Shown here piece after piece: positions 37,840 to 47,951 of a stretch of DNA of 64,000 nucleotides (its first letter is position 1; the number at the start of each line of letters is the position of its first letter). The stretch is from Aeoliella mucimassa (GTDB taxonomy: Bacteria > Planctomycetota > Planctomycetia > Pirellulales > Lacipirellulaceae). The notes below the pieces were generated by a model. That model did not search any database and was not told where the DNA came from. It saw nothing but the letters and a program-made list of their open reading frames with translations. The DNA is taken from positions 3,162,001 to 3,226,000 of the forward strand of contig NZ_CP036278.1 in assembly GCF_007748035.1 (NCBI RefSeq), read 5' to 3'. The position numbers and the translations under genes were made by a program.

Positions 37840-38162
37840 ACGTGGTCACAATTTTCAAGCGATCGGGCTCGATCGCTCAACACATCGACAGCACTTGGAC
37901 AACTATACGCGGATTGGCAAAAACCGGAACCACGATGTTAGGATCGCTGTATCGACGAGCCGAACCACGGACAGGTTTTCCAAAACGCGTTCGGCGATGA
38001 TGCACTCCCCAGGATGGATAAGTCTGCGGTGGACCGCAGTGCAACACGTGTGCGAGACGCGACAAACCTGCATGTTGATATTAAAATAATGTAGAGATTT
38101 GTCGCCAGCCTATCTACCCTGGTAATAGTAGCTTTTCTTATCGCGATCGAGGAACAGAAACC
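37840..38162. promoter_or_regulatory. Intergenic region with two perfect inverted repeats
   Basis: The 323 bp hold no gene. A perfect 8-bp-arm hairpin AGCGATCG-GGCT-CGATCGCT occupies 37858-37877, and a 16-bp palindrome CTGCGGT-GG-ACCGCAG lies at 38024-38039. Further right is an AT-rich segment (about 38070-38100) and GAGGAA at 38149-38154, the ribosome site for the GTG start at 38163. Likely a promoter region for the 38163 gene. Confidence 0.45.
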
Positions 38163-41100
38163 GTGTCTTTATATTCCGCCCGCTCGGCCTTCATGGATCT
38201 GGGGCGGGTTCTTATTGTAGGTCTGCTGTGCGGCGTTGCTGCTCCAGCGCTGGCGGCGAACGATGTAGCCGGCACTCTGTTCACGCTTACCAACTCCACG
38301 ACCGCCCCGAATGGCGCCTGGAGTTGGTTTCAGGACGAACGGGTGGTGATCGACGACAGCGATCCCAACAACACCCTGCTCATGGCCAGCAGCGTGTCGG
38401 CAGGCAGCGGATCGGAGAGCGGCGACATCGACCTGTTGTGGATGAATCTCGATACCCAACAGCAAGGCGAGTACGAACTGCACAACCAGTTTCAACAGGA
38501 CGATCACGACTCGGCCGCTATCTACGTTCGCCCCGATGGTCGCTACTTGGCGATGTACGCAGGGCATTTTCTCGATGGTCTCACGCGGTGGCGCGTCTCG
38601 ACCAATCCCCACGATCCCACGAGTTGGGGCGCGGAGCAAACGCTCAATAATGGGGATGCGTCGACCTACAACAACATCTACTACTTGCCGAATGACAACA
38701 ACGGAGCCGGAAGGACCTACAACTTTACCCGCACCGACAACTGGGACCCCAACGTACAGATCTCCGACGACGATGGCTCGACCTGGACCGAAGTCGGCAA
38801 GCTGCTAACGCAAGGCACCACCGGCGACCGCCCCTACGTGCGGTACGGATCGGATGGCAACAAGATACACTTCATCACGACCGAAGAGCATCCGCGTCAA
38901 AACCAGAACAGCGTTTATCATGGCTACGTTCGGGATGGAGTGCTTTACAGTACCGCCGGCGAGGTGATCGATAGCAACCTGTTCGACGCCAGCGGAGCGG
39001 CTCCTGCTGCGTTGACTCCGGTGTTCACCAATGGCTCGGAGTTCGACGGGGTCACACTCACCCGGGCGTGGACCATCGATATGGAGGTCGATAACACCGG
39101 CAATCCGGTCGGTATCCTCTCGGCCAGGGTGAACGATAGCAACCAGGACCACCGATTCCTCTACGCCCGCTTCGATGGCATCGAGTGGCAGGTGCATCAA
39201 ATGGCGGCCGCTGGCGGCTACCTGTATAGCTCCGAGGACGACTACACCGGGCTGGCTTCGGTCGATCCCGATAATCCCAACGTGGTATATATGTCGTCCG
39301 ACATCGATCCCCGTTCGGGAAGCACGACCAACAAGTACGAGCTCTACAAAGGAGTGACCGACGATTTCGGCGCTTCGTGGACCTGGTCGGCCATAACCGA
39401 AAACTCCACCATCGATAACGTCCGCCCGGTGGTTGCCGATTGGAATGGCAACGAGACCGCGGTAACCTGGATGCGTGGTACCTACACGACCTACGCCGAC
39501 TGGAATACCGAAATCGTCGGCGTGCAGCTTTCGGCCACCGATGCCAAATCGCTGCTCTGGCGGGGCGATGCCAGCCAGGCGACCCTTTGGGACCTTAACA
39601 CCACGGCCAATTGGGACTCCGGCGGCGACATTCACGACGTTTATCTCGAGGGAGCCGAGGTAGCTTTCGGCGACTCGGCTAGTTCGACCACGGTGCATCT
39701 CGCGAGCAACGTGTCGCCGATGGGAGTCGCATTTAACAACAGCTCGCAGGCCTACACCCTGACCGGCTCCGGCGGTATCGGTGGCTCCGGCCGGTTGCGA
39801 GTGATCGGCGGCGGCACCGTGACCCTGGCCAATGGCGACAACAGCTACACCGGCCCCACCGAGATCGCCCGCGGCACGCTCGCCATATCGGGCGAGGCCA
39901 AGTTGTCGGGCAGTTCGCACATCCACGTGATGGAGCAAGGAGTGTTCGATACCACGGCCGTCGTTGGCGACGCCTACGTGCTCGACGCCCAGCAGTTGAC
40001 GATCGAGGGAAACGTGCAAGGCAACGTGGCGGCTACCAACGCGTCGACCGTTCACCTGCAGGCGGCCCACTCGCTCACCGGCAACCTTTCGGTCGCAAGC
40101 GGCTCGCTGACCACCGGCACCGGAACGATCACCGGCCATCTCGTCGCTCGCGAGGGAGGAACCATTCAGATCGGGGGCCAAGGAATGCCTGCGCTGCAAA
40201 CCAATCAGCTGGTAGATAATTTCGATAGCTATAACAACTCGACGACCACTACCATCGGCGCGAACAGCAGCGGCGATGCAACCAACGGAGTCTGGCTCGG
40301 CGTGTTCGATGGCACCGGTGCGGCAAACGTGGTCGACGAATCGGGCAGCAATCAATCGCTCGATGTGTTTGGCATTCCCGATCAAGGCTCCGGCGGCTGG
40401 CGCGGTGCCCAAACCGATCTGACGTCCAGCTTCGATACCGACATGAGCGTGGCCGATCAATCCAACACGACTTTGTTCTTTCAGTTCAAAGCAGTGAGCA
40501 ATACCGGCACCTTCGATACGATGTTCGGACTGACCGACAGTACCGCGAACCTCGATCTCAACGATGCATGGTCCGATTTCGCAGTGATGCCCTTCCTGGC
40601 GGGGGGAGGAGTCGGTGCGGCCGATTTCAAGGCGACCACCGAGTTGGGCGACCAGATTGCCATCGAAAACGTGGTCGGCGACCAATGGTACAACGTCTGG
40701 ATGGTGGTCGACACCACCGATAACTTGTTCGACATTTACGTGTCGACCGGCACCGACGACGGAGTGCTGGCGATCGAGAACGCCATTTTCCGTAATGGAT
40801 TGGGCAATGCCGATCTCACCAGCTTTGGCATCGCGGGACGCGAAGCGGGGCACGTAAGGATCGACAATCTCTATCGTTCCGACGGGGTCTCGATCACCAA
40901 TCCGCTCTCTTCGCCAAGCGTGACGCAATTCGTCGGCGAAACGCTGCTCGTGACCGGCGATCTCACCCTCGAGACCGGCGGTACCGTCGTGTTCGACATC
41001 GCTACGTCTGGCAGCAACGACAAACTCGCGGTCGGCGGCAACCTGAACGCTGGCGGAACGCTCACTCTGGTGCACGACGCAGCGGCCCCTGCTCTGGCAG

Positions 41101-41507
41101 CGGGCGACGCGTTCGACCTGCTCGACTTCGCCACGCTCGACGGGGTATTCGACGAGCTTTCGCTACCGACGCTCAACGCCAGCCTGCGTTGGAACACCTC
41201 GCGACTGCTGACCGAAGGCATCTTGAGTGTCGAAGCCGGTCTGGTGGGCGACTTCAACAGCGATGGTATCGTGAACTTGGCCGACTACACGGTATGGCGC
41301 GATACGCTCGGCTCCGTCGGTGGCGGTTTGGCAGCCGATGCGAATGCCGACCTGCGAATCGATATGGATGACTACCTGGCATGGAAGGCCAACTTCGGAG
41401 CCACGATGCCCGCCCCACGGTTCGACCAGTCGCAGGTGCCCGAGCCAAGTGCCTGGCTGTTAGCGATTTCGCTGGTCGGTGTCAGCTGGCGAGCGATCCG
41501 CGGATAG
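38163..41507 (+). CDS. Secreted BNR-4-like propeller protein with autotransporter-type repeat, dockerin-like segment and PEP-CTERM tail
   Basis: A 1,114-residue exported protein, GTG start with GAGGAA 8 bp upstream. Order: signal peptide (about 1-32); BNR_4-like beta-propeller (about 45-460) with [29 protein letters not shown] and [10 protein letters not shown], as in propeller-type polysaccharide-active proteins; autotransporter-associated repeat [20 protein letters not shown] (about 555); LamG-like beta-sandwich (about 680-890); dockerin-like calcium loops [14 protein letters not shown] and [14 protein letters not shown] (about 1029-1070); and a PEP-CTERM signal [15 protein letters not shown] with basic end (about 1092-1114). 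The tail suggests exosortase sorting to the surface. An enzymatic role in polysaccharide breakdown is possible but unproven. Confidence 0.86.
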   Translation: MSLYSARSAFMDLGRVLIVGLLCGVAAPALAANDVAGTLFTLTNSTTAPNGAWSWFQDERVVIDDSDPNNTLLMASSVSAGSGSESGDIDLLWMNLDTQQQGEYELHNQFQQDDHDSAAIYVRPDGRYLAMYAGHFLDGLTRWRVSTNPHDPTSWGAEQTLNNGDASTYNNIYYLPNDNNGAGRTYNFTRTDNWDPNVQISDDDGSTWTEVGKLLTQGTTGDRPYVRYGSDGNKIHFITTEEHPRQNQNSVYHGYVRDGVLYSTAGEVIDSNLFDASGAAPAALTPVFTNGSEFDGVTLTRAWTIDMEVDNTGNPVGILSARVNDSNQDHRFLYARFDGIEWQVHQMAAAGGYLYSSEDDYTGLASVDPDNPNVVYMSSDIDPRSGSTTNKYELYKGVTDDFGASWTWSAITENSTIDNVRPVVADWNGNETAVTWMRGTYTTYADWNTEIVGVQLSATDAKSLLWRGDASQATLWDLNTTANWDSGGDIHDVYLEGAEVAFGDSASSTTVHLASNVSPMGVAFNNSSQAYTLTGSGGIGGSGRLRVIGGGTVTLANGDNSYTGPTEIARGTLAISGEAKLSGSSHIHVMEQGVFDTTAVVGDAYVLDAQQLTIEGNVQGNVAATNASTVHLQAAHSLTGNLSVASGSLTTGTGTITGHLVAREGGTIQIGGQGMPALQTNQLVDNFDSYNNSTTTTIGANSSGDATNGVWLGVFDGTGAANVVDESGSNQSLDVFGIPDQGSGGWRGAQTDLTSSFDTDMSVADQSNTTLFFQFKAVSNTGTFDTMFGLTDSTANLDLNDAWSDFAVMPFLAGGGVGAADFKATTELGDQIAIENVVGDQWYNVWMVVDTTDNLFDIYVSTGTDDGVLAIENAIFRNGLGNADLTSFGIAGREAGHVRIDNLYRSDGVSITNPLSSPSVTQFVGETLLVTGDLTLETGGTVVFDIATSGSNDKLAVGGNLNAGGTLTLVHDAAAPALAAGDAFDLLDFATLDGVFDELSLPTLNASLRWNTSRLLTEGILSVEAGLVGDFNSDGIVNLADYTVWRDTLGSVGGGLAADANADLRIDMDDYLAWKANFGATMPAPRFDQSQVPEPSAWLLAISLVGVSWRAIRG

Positions 41508-41595
41508 ATCGTTTCTAACGTTGCCATTCCGGCCAGTTGATTGTGAGCTGCGGAAGAAACGACTTCCACGCAAGAACTTGGACGTGTAACTTGCA

Positions 41596-42618
41596 CTAGC
41601 GGCATTCGATGCGGCGGCCTTCGCGATGGCTTTGTTGCGCGGCCAGCACGATGGTCATCGCGCGGTACGCATCCTCGAGGCTGGCGGTCTTTAGCAGCAA
41701 GCTGGCGACCTGACGATGGAAGTGCAGCAGCAGTTGTTCGCCGACCGGGCGTTCCGATTCAAGCGACTCCATGTGCTGACCCGCTGAGTCGAACCAGACC
41801 AGCGACGAAGGCAAATCGACAAAAGCAATGCCTCGTTCGCAGACCACCTGCAGGTCGGCCGGCCGACGGAATGCAGTGGCTTCGGCCCATTTTTGTCGCA
41901 CGTAGCTGCCACAGGCGATCTGCGCCTGCGGGCTCGAGGTGGCTCCCTGCGGCTTTTCGAAATCGAGCACCATCAGCAAATAGTCATCCGGCGAGCCGAG
42001 CGTTTCGGCCGAGTGGGTCAGTCCGGTCACGGTTTTGGGTTCGGCCCCAACCAGATAGCGACACCAGTCGACCATCTCGATCGTCTGACGCATGTGCAGC
42101 GTCGACGCGCAACCATTGTTTCCGTTTTGCTGATTGCTGCAGGGATCTTCGGCCGTGTTTCGCTGATTGCAGAATAGTAGTCTCGGCGGGCCGAGTTTCG
42201 TGGCCATCAGCTCCTGCAGGCGGACCGTTGCCGGGGCGAGCCGGCAGGGAAACTCGGCCATGAAGGCGATGCCCGCTTCGCGAACCGTATTGCGGAGCGT
42301 GGCTGCTTCGTCGGCACTGATATCGAGCGAGGCTCCACAGTACACCGCCTTGCCCGCTTCGCAGGCGGCCAGAATCGGCAGCGAGCCGAACCAGCGGGCG
42401 GAGAGCAGCAGCACCGCGTCGATATCCTGAGCAAATGCGACCTCGCGGAAGCCATCGGCCGAGCGGGCGCGAAACTCGTGGGCCAGTTGTTGGGCTCGAT
42501 GGGCCACCGGATCGCAAACCGCGCGTACCTCGAACCGATCGCCCAGCGCCCGCAATGCAGGCAGATGGCGCGAGGTCCAACTGTTACCCATCCCGATCAG
42601 ACCAAGCCGAAGTTTCAA
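41596..42618 (-). CDS. Gfo/Idh/MocA family oxidoreductase-like protein
   Basis: A 340-residue NAD(P)-dependent sugar or inositol dehydrogenase-like protein. The Rossmann start LRLGLIGMGNSWTSRHLPAL shows a shifted GxGxxG pattern. The usual EKP catalytic motif is replaced by VYCGASLDISADEA (about residue 92), so the catalytic lysine may be missing. The C-terminal alpha/beta sheet region follows normally, with HMRQTIEMVDWCRYLVG near 175. The gene lies between two strand-sharing single units and is separated from the FGE-type gene by a strong hairpin, so it is not in that operon. Activity is uncertain. Confidence 0.82.
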   Translation of the reverse strand: MKLRLGLIGMGNSWTSRHLPALRALGDRFEVRAVCDPVAHRAQQLAHEFRARSADGFREVAFAQDIDAVLLLSARWFGSLPILAACEAGKAVYCGASLDISADEAATLRNTVREAGIAFMAEFPCRLAPATVRLQELMATKLGPPRLLFCNQRNTAEDPCSNQQNGNNGCASTLHMRQTIEMVDWCRYLVGAEPKTVTGLTHSAETLGSPDDYLLMVLDFEKPQGATSSPQAQIACGSYVRQKWAEATAFRRPADLQVVCERGIAFVDLPSSLVWFDSAGQHMESLESERPVGEQLLLHFHRQVASLLLKTASLEDAYRAMTIVLAAQQSHREGRRIECR

Positions 42619-42796
42619 CGCGGCTCCTCACGTTGCAAGTTAGGAAAGCAATCGCCAATAGCAGGCCGCATGCCATCGCGGCCAGTGGTATTAAAATGCA
42701 GAATCCGCCCGCCCAGGTAGAGGTTCGCGGTGCAAACCCTCGGATTATTAGTTTCGCAAGTATACCCCATAACCGGGCTGACAAGAAACAGAACTT

Positions 42797-42853
42797 GCCC
42801 TGCCGGGACTGAGAATCCCGCAAGCGTGTCCCTCAGTCAAACGACGGCAGGGC
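42797..42853 (-). terminator. Strong hairpin, probable terminator of the FGE-like gene
   Basis: GCCCTGCCG (42797-42805) pairs with CGGCAGGGC (42845-42853), and GACTGAG (42807-42813) with CTCAGTC (42832-42838), giving 16 base pairs with a small bulge and internal loop. On the minus strand the hairpin lies 12 bases past the FGE-like stop and is followed by a T-rich run (AAGTTCTGTTTCTTG), consistent with termination. Confidence 0.7.
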
Positions 42854-42865
42854 ACGCTGGGGTGG

Positions 42866-44119
42866 CTACTTGCCGTCAATTATCGTGCGAACGGCAGGAT
42901 CCTTAAGTTCGGCCTGCACCTGGGGAAGCTCTTTGCTAGCAGGCCCCAGCTTGCCACGACGAATGGCCAAGCGGCTGGCCACGTCGGTGCTCATGTTCTC
43001 CGACTCGGGCTCCCAGAAACGTTGGATCAGCTCGGTGGAGAGCGGCTGGTAGGAGCGGACCAGACGGATTCCGACGCCATTGGCCGGGTAATCGGTGTAC
43101 CACCAAGGGCTCAGCGGGGCGCAAGGGTCGTTGGCCTTCCAGTTCAGCTCTTCGGAATAGAAACGCGAGGTCACGCGGCAATCCTCGGCGACTGAGTCGT
43201 ACAACCCACCACGGCAGACCCGCGAGTCGTTGGTTTCGGCCCAGCGAATGGCTTCTTCCCAGCTCAGTACTGGCTTGTCGGGCCGCTCGAGATCTTCGTC
43301 ATACTCGTCGATCACCCATTCGGCGACGTTGCCGATCATGTCGTGCAGGCCATACTCGTTGGCCTGCTTCTCACCAACCACGTGAGGCTCCCAATCGGCG
43401 GTGTCATCGTACCAGGCGACGTCGTCGAGAGACTCCACCTCGTTGCTTTCGCTTCCACCGCGGGCGGCGAACTCCCACTCGGCTTCGGTCGGCAATCGGT
43501 ACTGCGCGCCGGTCGTGCGGCTGAGCCACTTGGTAAACTGCTTGGCCGCGTATGGGGTCATGGTCGTCGCCGGCATGTCCGGATCTTCGCCAAACTCGTA
43601 GGTGGTGCTCGGATCGTACAGCGGGGTGGGAGCGGTGATTCCGTCGAGATCGCTCACCTTGGCCCCTACGGCCTTGGCCAACGCGGGAAGCTTAGCTACC
43701 GCGGCTTTCGCGGCTTCGGCTTCGGCGGGGTCCGTCGAAGCGAGCTTCGACTTCAAGATCTCAAGCTCTGCGAACACATCGTTGAGTTGCATGTACTCCC
43801 AGTAGGCCTTCCAGGTAAGTTCGTGCTTAGCAACCCAGTACGGCGGCAGCGACACGCGAACCGCTTCGAGCTCCAGGTCGCCGCGGTCTTCTTCGTCGGC
43901 CGAGCTGCCGAAGGTGAACTCGCCGCCTGGGACGGGAACCATTTCGATTTCAATGTCGGTACCGACGATCTTCTCGGCGTAAGGCACCATGTACCCTTCG
44001 TCGACTTTCACGAAGGGACCCTCGGCAGGCTGGTCGGCCACGATGCCACGGGGCAGGTCGTCGGCCATCGAAGGGGTAGCTATCGAAACAATCGCCAGTA
44101 ACGCTAATGCGTAACGCAT
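42866..44119 (-). CDS. Secreted formylglycine-generating-enzyme-fold (SUMF1) protein
   Basis: An exported protein of 417 residues. Start ATG 44119 is chosen because GAGGTTGCG precedes it and the signal peptide MRYALALLAIVSIATPSMA begins there; the longer open frame reaches 44173. The SUMF1 domain (about residues 45-385) shows MVPVPGGEFTFGS, LPTEAEWEFAARGG, GLHDMIGNVAEWV and GVGIRLVRS. The paired catalytic cysteines of active FGE were not found at the usual place, so the fold is likely used for binding rather than sulfatase activation. The C-terminal tail is charged. Role unknown. Confidence 0.85.
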   Translation of the reverse strand: MRYALALLAIVSIATPSMADDLPRGIVADQPAEGPFVKVDEGYMVPYAEKIVGTDIEIEMVPVPGGEFTFGSSADEEDRGDLELEAVRVSLPPYWVAKHELTWKAYWEYMQLNDVFAELEILKSKLASTDPAEAEAAKAAVAKLPALAKAVGAKVSDLDGITAPTPLYDPSTTYEFGEDPDMPATTMTPYAAKQFTKWLSRTTGAQYRLPTEAEWEFAARGGSESNEVESLDDVAWYDDTADWEPHVVGEKQANEYGLHDMIGNVAEWVIDEYDEDLERPDKPVLSWEEAIRWAETNDSRVCRGGLYDSVAEDCRVTSRFYSEELNWKANDPCAPLSPWWYTDYPANGVGIRLVRSYQPLSTELIQRFWEPESENMSTDVASRLAIRRGKLGPASKELPQVQAELKDPAVRTIIDGK

Positions 44120-44193
44120 CGCAACCTCAATGTGGGGGTAATGCAGTTCGTCGTGCAGAAACATAGGTTCCACGCCATGCGGAACACGGCAAG

Positions 44194-44838
44194 CTATTTT
44201 ATCCTCGCCTCGCTGGGCGAAGCAAATACCTGCATGCGAGTCAGTGTTTCCGTGACTTTTTCCATGGGTAAGCCTACCACATTCGACTCGCTACCATGCT
44301 CAATATGAATCCAGCCAAGGCGGTCTTGATAGCCGAAACCGCCCGCTTTTCCCTCCCAAGCCCCCGAAGCCAAATAGTCGTCGATCGCGTCGTCGCTAAT
44401 ATCGTCCATGCGGAGCGTGGTCGCGACCACCGATACCTCGGTAGTGCCCTGCTGGTCGGCGTCGGCCAGCGGCAGGCGCCACAGGCAGATTCCGGTGAGC
44501 ACATGGTGCTGACGCCCACGCATCAGCTCTAACATCTGCCGGGCGTGGTCTTCGTTGGCCGGCTTGCCGAGAATCTGCCCCTGGCACTCGGCCACAGTAT
44601 CGGCAGCGAGCAGCACCACGTCGCGCTCCCGCGGTTCGGCCAGCAGTTGCTTGACGACGTCGGTCGCCTTGCGCATGGCCAGCTCGTGTACCAGCTCGGC
44701 TGGTCCGCCAGAGCTGCACATGCCGCATTCGACGCTCGGATCGGGCGACATGACGCGGAACTGGTAGCCGGCCTCGCGCATCAGCTCCTGACGTCGGGGC
44801 GAGCTACTGGCCAGGATTAATTCGGGTTGCGTGTTCAT
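44194..44838 (-). CDS. maf: Maf family nucleotide pyrophosphatase
   Basis: A 214-residue cytoplasmic protein. Maf proteins hydrolyse (d)NTPs, often modified nucleotides, and are linked to septum control. Motifs are LILASSSPRRQELMREAGY (about 7-25), VVLLAADTVAECQGQILGKPAN (about 75-96) with the catalytic Asp, the base-recognition segment HHVLTGICLW and the late KAGGFGYQD block. The length is typical. It is divergent from the RluA-type gene with 112 bp between. Confidence 0.92.
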   Translation of the reverse strand: MNTQPELILASSSPRRQELMREAGYQFRVMSPDPSVECGMCSSGGPAELVHELAMRKATDVVKQLLAEPRERDVVLLAADTVAECQGQILGKPANEDHARQMLELMRGRQHHVLTGICLWRLPLADADQQGTTEVSVVATTLRMDDISDDAIDDYLASGAWEGKAGGFGYQDRLGWIHIEHGSESNVVGLPMEKVTETLTRMQVFASPSEARIK

Positions 44839-44950
44839 GAAATTCGCCTGTGTTGCGTGGAACTCGCGAAACTGTCATTCTAAAAGTCTGAGCCGACAAA
44901 CCTGCCGCCAGCCTTGCCTTGGCACTGTAACACCGAGACGCCGCCCGCCC

Positions 44951-45619
44951 ATGCTTTCTGTACTGTACGAAGATAATCATTTACTGGTGGTCAATAAACC
45001 GCCGGGGCTGCCAACCATGGGCGTGGCCGAGCACAAACCGAGCTTGCTCGCAGAAGCTCGCGAGTACATCCGTCAAAAGTACCAGAAGCCGGGCAATGTG
45101 TATCTGGGCGTCGTCAGTCGGCTCGATGCCCCCGTGACCGGCGTGCTGCTGATCGCCCGCACGTCGAAAGCGGCCTCGCGGTTGACCGAAGCCTTTCGCA
45201 CCCGAGCGGTCGACAAGACCTACCTCGCCCTGGTGGCTGGTCATCCGTCCCCCGACCAGGGCGAACTGGAGCACTACCTCCGCAAAGATGAGCGCCATCG
45301 CAAGATGCACACCACCACCGAGACTGCCGAAGGGGCGCAGCTCGCCCGGTTGCATTATCAGGTGCTAGCGGAGCAACGCGACACATCACTTGTACAGGTG
45401 ACACTCCTTACCGGGCGGAAGCATCAGATCCGCGTTCAGTTCGCCAAACAGGGCCATCCCATTGTCGGCGATCGCAAATATGGCTCGACGATGCCCTTCG
45501 CCCAAGGCATCGCCCTGCATTCGTATCGCCTGCGTTTTACCCATCCGGTACAGAAGGAACCGATGGAAATCTCCGCCCCGCTTCCCGAGTGGTGGCCACC
45601 GCTGCCCGACTGTCTGTAG
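44951..45619 (+). CDS. RluA family pseudouridine synthase
   Basis: A 222-residue enzyme isomerising uridine in rRNA or tRNA. The catalytic block is VVSRLDAPVTGVLL (about residues 55-68), corresponding to HRLDxxTSG of the family with Asp kept and the first His replaced by Ser. LYEDNHLLVVNKPPGL (about 5-20) and VTLLTGRKHQIRVQFAKQGHPI (about 156-177) are further family hallmarks. The start at ATG 44951 fits the conserved N-terminus; the frame is open further upstream. The position modified is not known. Confidence 0.9.
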   Translation: MLSVLYEDNHLLVVNKPPGLPTMGVAEHKPSLLAEAREYIRQKYQKPGNVYLGVVSRLDAPVTGVLLIARTSKAASRLTEAFRTRAVDKTYLALVAGHPSPDQGELEHYLRKDERHRKMHTTTETAEGAQLARLHYQVLAEQRDTSLVQVTLLTGRKHQIRVQFAKQGHPIVGDRKYGSTMPFAQGIALHSYRLRFTHPVQKEPMEISAPLPEWWPPLPDCL

Positions 45620-45755
45620 CCGCTCTGCGAACCGTCAAAAGTGGTTGGCGCGGGCATTTGCCGCAAGGTAGACTGGAACCGCTGTTCTGCCGCCCGACGA
45701 TTTTGCCACTGGTCGGTCTGCTTCTCTGGAATTCGTCGGCTGTTATTGTTTGCCC

Positions 45756-47126
45756 ATGCCTGCTCCTGCCAAGTCTGTATTGCTCGAGGCCGCCGCTGCT
45801 AGCGGATTGGTTTCGCCGGAGCAATTGCACATGGCGTGGGTCTCGGCGTGCGACGATGGCGACGAAACCCGCGTGAGCATTCGCGAGGTGTCCGACGAAG
45901 CGATCGGCCGCCGATTGATCGAGCTAAATTTGCTCAATCCTTGGCAGGTCGAGCAGCTCAAACTTGGACGCACGAAGTTCTCGCTGGGGCCGTATCGCAT
46001 TCTCGATGCCATCGGTCGCGGCGGCATGGGACACGTGTTCAAAGCCGAACACGAAATCCTTGGCCGCATCGAAGCACTCAAGGTGCTGCCGCGCAAGAAG
46101 ACCACGGCCGACACGATTAGCAAGTTCCGCCATGAGATTCGCATCCAGGCGCAGCTCGACCATCCGAATTTGGTGCGGGTGCATTACGCCGACCGCGAAG
46201 GGGACACCTACTTTTTCGTTACCGAGTTCGTGCCTGGATCCGACCTGCGAAAACTCATCCGCCGTCTCGGGCCGGTAAGCTATCAGGCGGCCGCGCTCAT
46301 TCTTCAACAAGCGGCCGAAGGCTTGGAGCACGCCCATCGCCGAGGTCTGGTACATCGCGACATCAAACCGGGCAACATCCTGGTCACGCCCGACTCGGTC
46401 GTAAAGCTGATCGACTTGGGACTCGCCTGGTACTTGGAGGCCGACATTCACGCGGCCAAGCAAGGCGATCGCCTGAAGATCGTCGGCACGGCCGACTACC
46501 TGGCCCCCGAAACCATCCGCGAGCCCGGGCGAATCGTGCCGGTGAGCGATGTCTACTCCATGGGCTGCACGCTCTACTACGCGGTTACCGGCAAAGTGCC
46601 TTTCCCCGGTGGCAACCCGGCTGAGAAGATGCAGCGACACCTAAACGAAACGCCGCTGCCGCCGCAGCAGTTGCAGCCCGACCTGCCAAAGGCGTTCGTC
46701 GAACTCGTCGCGCAGATGATGTCGAAAGATCCCAAACAGCGTCCCCCTTCCGCAGGTGCGGTTGCCGAAAAGCTAAGGCAGTTTGCCACCGAGCAGGCGA
46801 TTACCGAGGTGCGAACCGCGGTGCACACCGTGTCGACGCAGCCTCGCGAGCAGCGCCACAACCACGAATCGCCGAGCCCTCACCTCGAGGATACGCTGAC
46901 GTACGAGGACGACCCGATCGGCGACTTGCAGCAAGGATCGCAAGGGACTGCGCCGATCGATCCGGCCGCCGACGAAACCACGCCCGACGCTCCCACTCAA
47001 ATCCCCAAGATCGAAGAACGCCCGGTCGAAGTGGGAATCAACCGCATGGTGATTGCCAGCGTCGTGCTCGGCGGGGTCACCTTAGTGGGGGTCGTGGGAG
47101 CGATTCTCTGGGAAATCTTCAGCTGA
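45756..47126 (+). CDS. Membrane-anchored Ser/Thr protein kinase
   Basis: A 456-residue Hanks-type kinase. A short N-terminal region (1-80) with LIELNLLNPWQVEQL is common to planctomycete kinases. The kinase domain covers about 82-350: P-loop IGRGGMGHVF (about 87), lysine in EALKVL, LVHRDIKPGNIL (about 199-210), a DLG instead of DFG (KLIDLGLAWY), and APE in YLAPETI. After an acidic linker, one C-terminal membrane segment (MVIASVVLGGVTLVGVVGAIL, split; about 430-452) anchors the protein, so the kinase domain is cytosolic. The catalytic residues are complete, so activity is expected. Confidence 0.9.
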   Translation: MPAPAKSVLLEAAAASGLVSPEQLHMAWVSACDDGDETRVSIREVSDEAIGRRLIELNLLNPWQVEQLKLGRTKFSLGPYRILDAIGRGGMGHVFKAEHEILGRIEALKVLPRKKTTADTISKFRHEIRIQAQLDHPNLVRVHYADREGDTYFFVTEFVPGSDLRKLIRRLGPVSYQAAALILQQAAEGLEHAHRRGLVHRDIKPGNILVTPDSVVKLIDLGLAWYLEADIHAAKQGDRLKIVGTADYLAPETIREPGRIVPVSDVYSMGCTLYYAVTGKVPFPGGNPAEKMQRHLNETPLPPQQLQPDLPKAFVELVAQMMSKDPKQRPPSAGAVAEKLRQFATEQAITEVRTAVHTVSTQPREQRHNHESPSPHLEDTLTYEDDPIGDLQQGSQGTAPIDPAADETTPDAPTQIPKIEERPVEVGINRMVIASVVLGGVTLVGVVGAILWEIFS

Positions 47127-47159
47127 GCGACGCCCGGTTGGCTTTTAGGTTAGACCGCC

Positions 47160-47951
47160 TTACTGCTGACGGGCGGCGAACACCCCGTAGCAGTAGCTGG
47201 CCGGTACTCCCCACGCATCGGTCAGATATCGCTGCTGACAGGTCTCGATCAATGTCAGCAGCTCACCACGAGTCAAAGGCTGAGCCCCTTGCGACAAGGG
47301 ACCTCCCGTGAAGCCTTGCGCACGAATCGAAGCAAAGAACTCGCGGGCGGTCGCGTAGTACTCCATCGCTTCGTGGACTTCTTGATGCTCTATCGCAAAG
47401 CCGGCGTTCGTCATCGCGTGCAGCAATTCGTCGGCCAGTGGCAACGACTGGCTCGGTAGTTTGTCGGCAAACAATTCGCGACGCAATTGATGCAACTCAC
47501 CGAGGGTGCCTTGCAGCATCGCAGTCATGCAGGTCCATCCATCAGGCGTGAGCATCGCTTTCAGGTTTGCCATCAAATGGTCGTAAGGTCGCAACCACTG
47601 CAGCGACGAGCTACTGACGATCAAGTCAAAAGGCTCCGGCGACTGGTACTGCAGGGCATCGTCCACGTGCAGCTCGACGTTTGGGCAATCGCTGAGGAAC
47701 TCGGTCGCCACGTGAACCATGCCGGGCGATAGGTCGATGCCGATGACATGCGCATCGGGAAATCGGTTCGCCATAATGCGGGTGAGAAAGCCAGTGCCAC
47801 AAGCGAGATCAAGCACTCGAGCGGGGGCGAGTTGCTGTTGGTCGATCGCTTCGGCCAGCTTTTCGGCAGCAGCGCGCTGCACCAAGGCTAGCTCGTGATA
47901 CGCTTGGGCGCCACGAGAAAAATGCCGTTCAATGGAGCGGTTGCTCGCCAT
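47160..47951 (-). CDS. bioC: Malonyl-ACP O-methyltransferase BioC
   Basis: A 263-residue SAM-dependent methyltransferase that starts pimelate synthesis for biotin by methylating malonyl-ACP. Motifs are VLDLACGTGFLTRIMANRF (SAM-binding, about 47-65), HVIGIDLSPGMV and LIVSSSSLQWL (about 110-120). Its start overlaps the bioH-like stop by 23 bp, and that gene overlaps bioF, making a coupled bioF-bioH-bioC unit. It is the last gene of the unit. Confidence 0.92.
   Translation of the reverse strand: MASNRSIERHFSRGAQAYHELALVQRAAAEKLAEAIDQQQLAPARVLDLACGTGFLTRIMANRFPDAHVIGIDLSPGMVHVATEFLSDCPNVELHVDDALQYQSPEPFDLIVSSSSLQWLRPYDHLMANLKAMLTPDGWTCMTAMLQGTLGELHQLRRELFADKLPSQSLPLADELLHAMTNAGFAIEHQEVHEAMEYYATAREFFASIRAQGFTGGPLSQGAQPLTRGELLTLIETCQQRYLTDAWGVPASYCYGVFAARQQ

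Noticed and set aside
38805-41075. A 756-residue open frame antisense to the PEP-CTERM protein gene
   Set aside because: It lies wholly inside a well-supported gene, has no domain I recognise, and its His/Arg/Val-rich composition is what the opposite strand of GC-rich coding produces.
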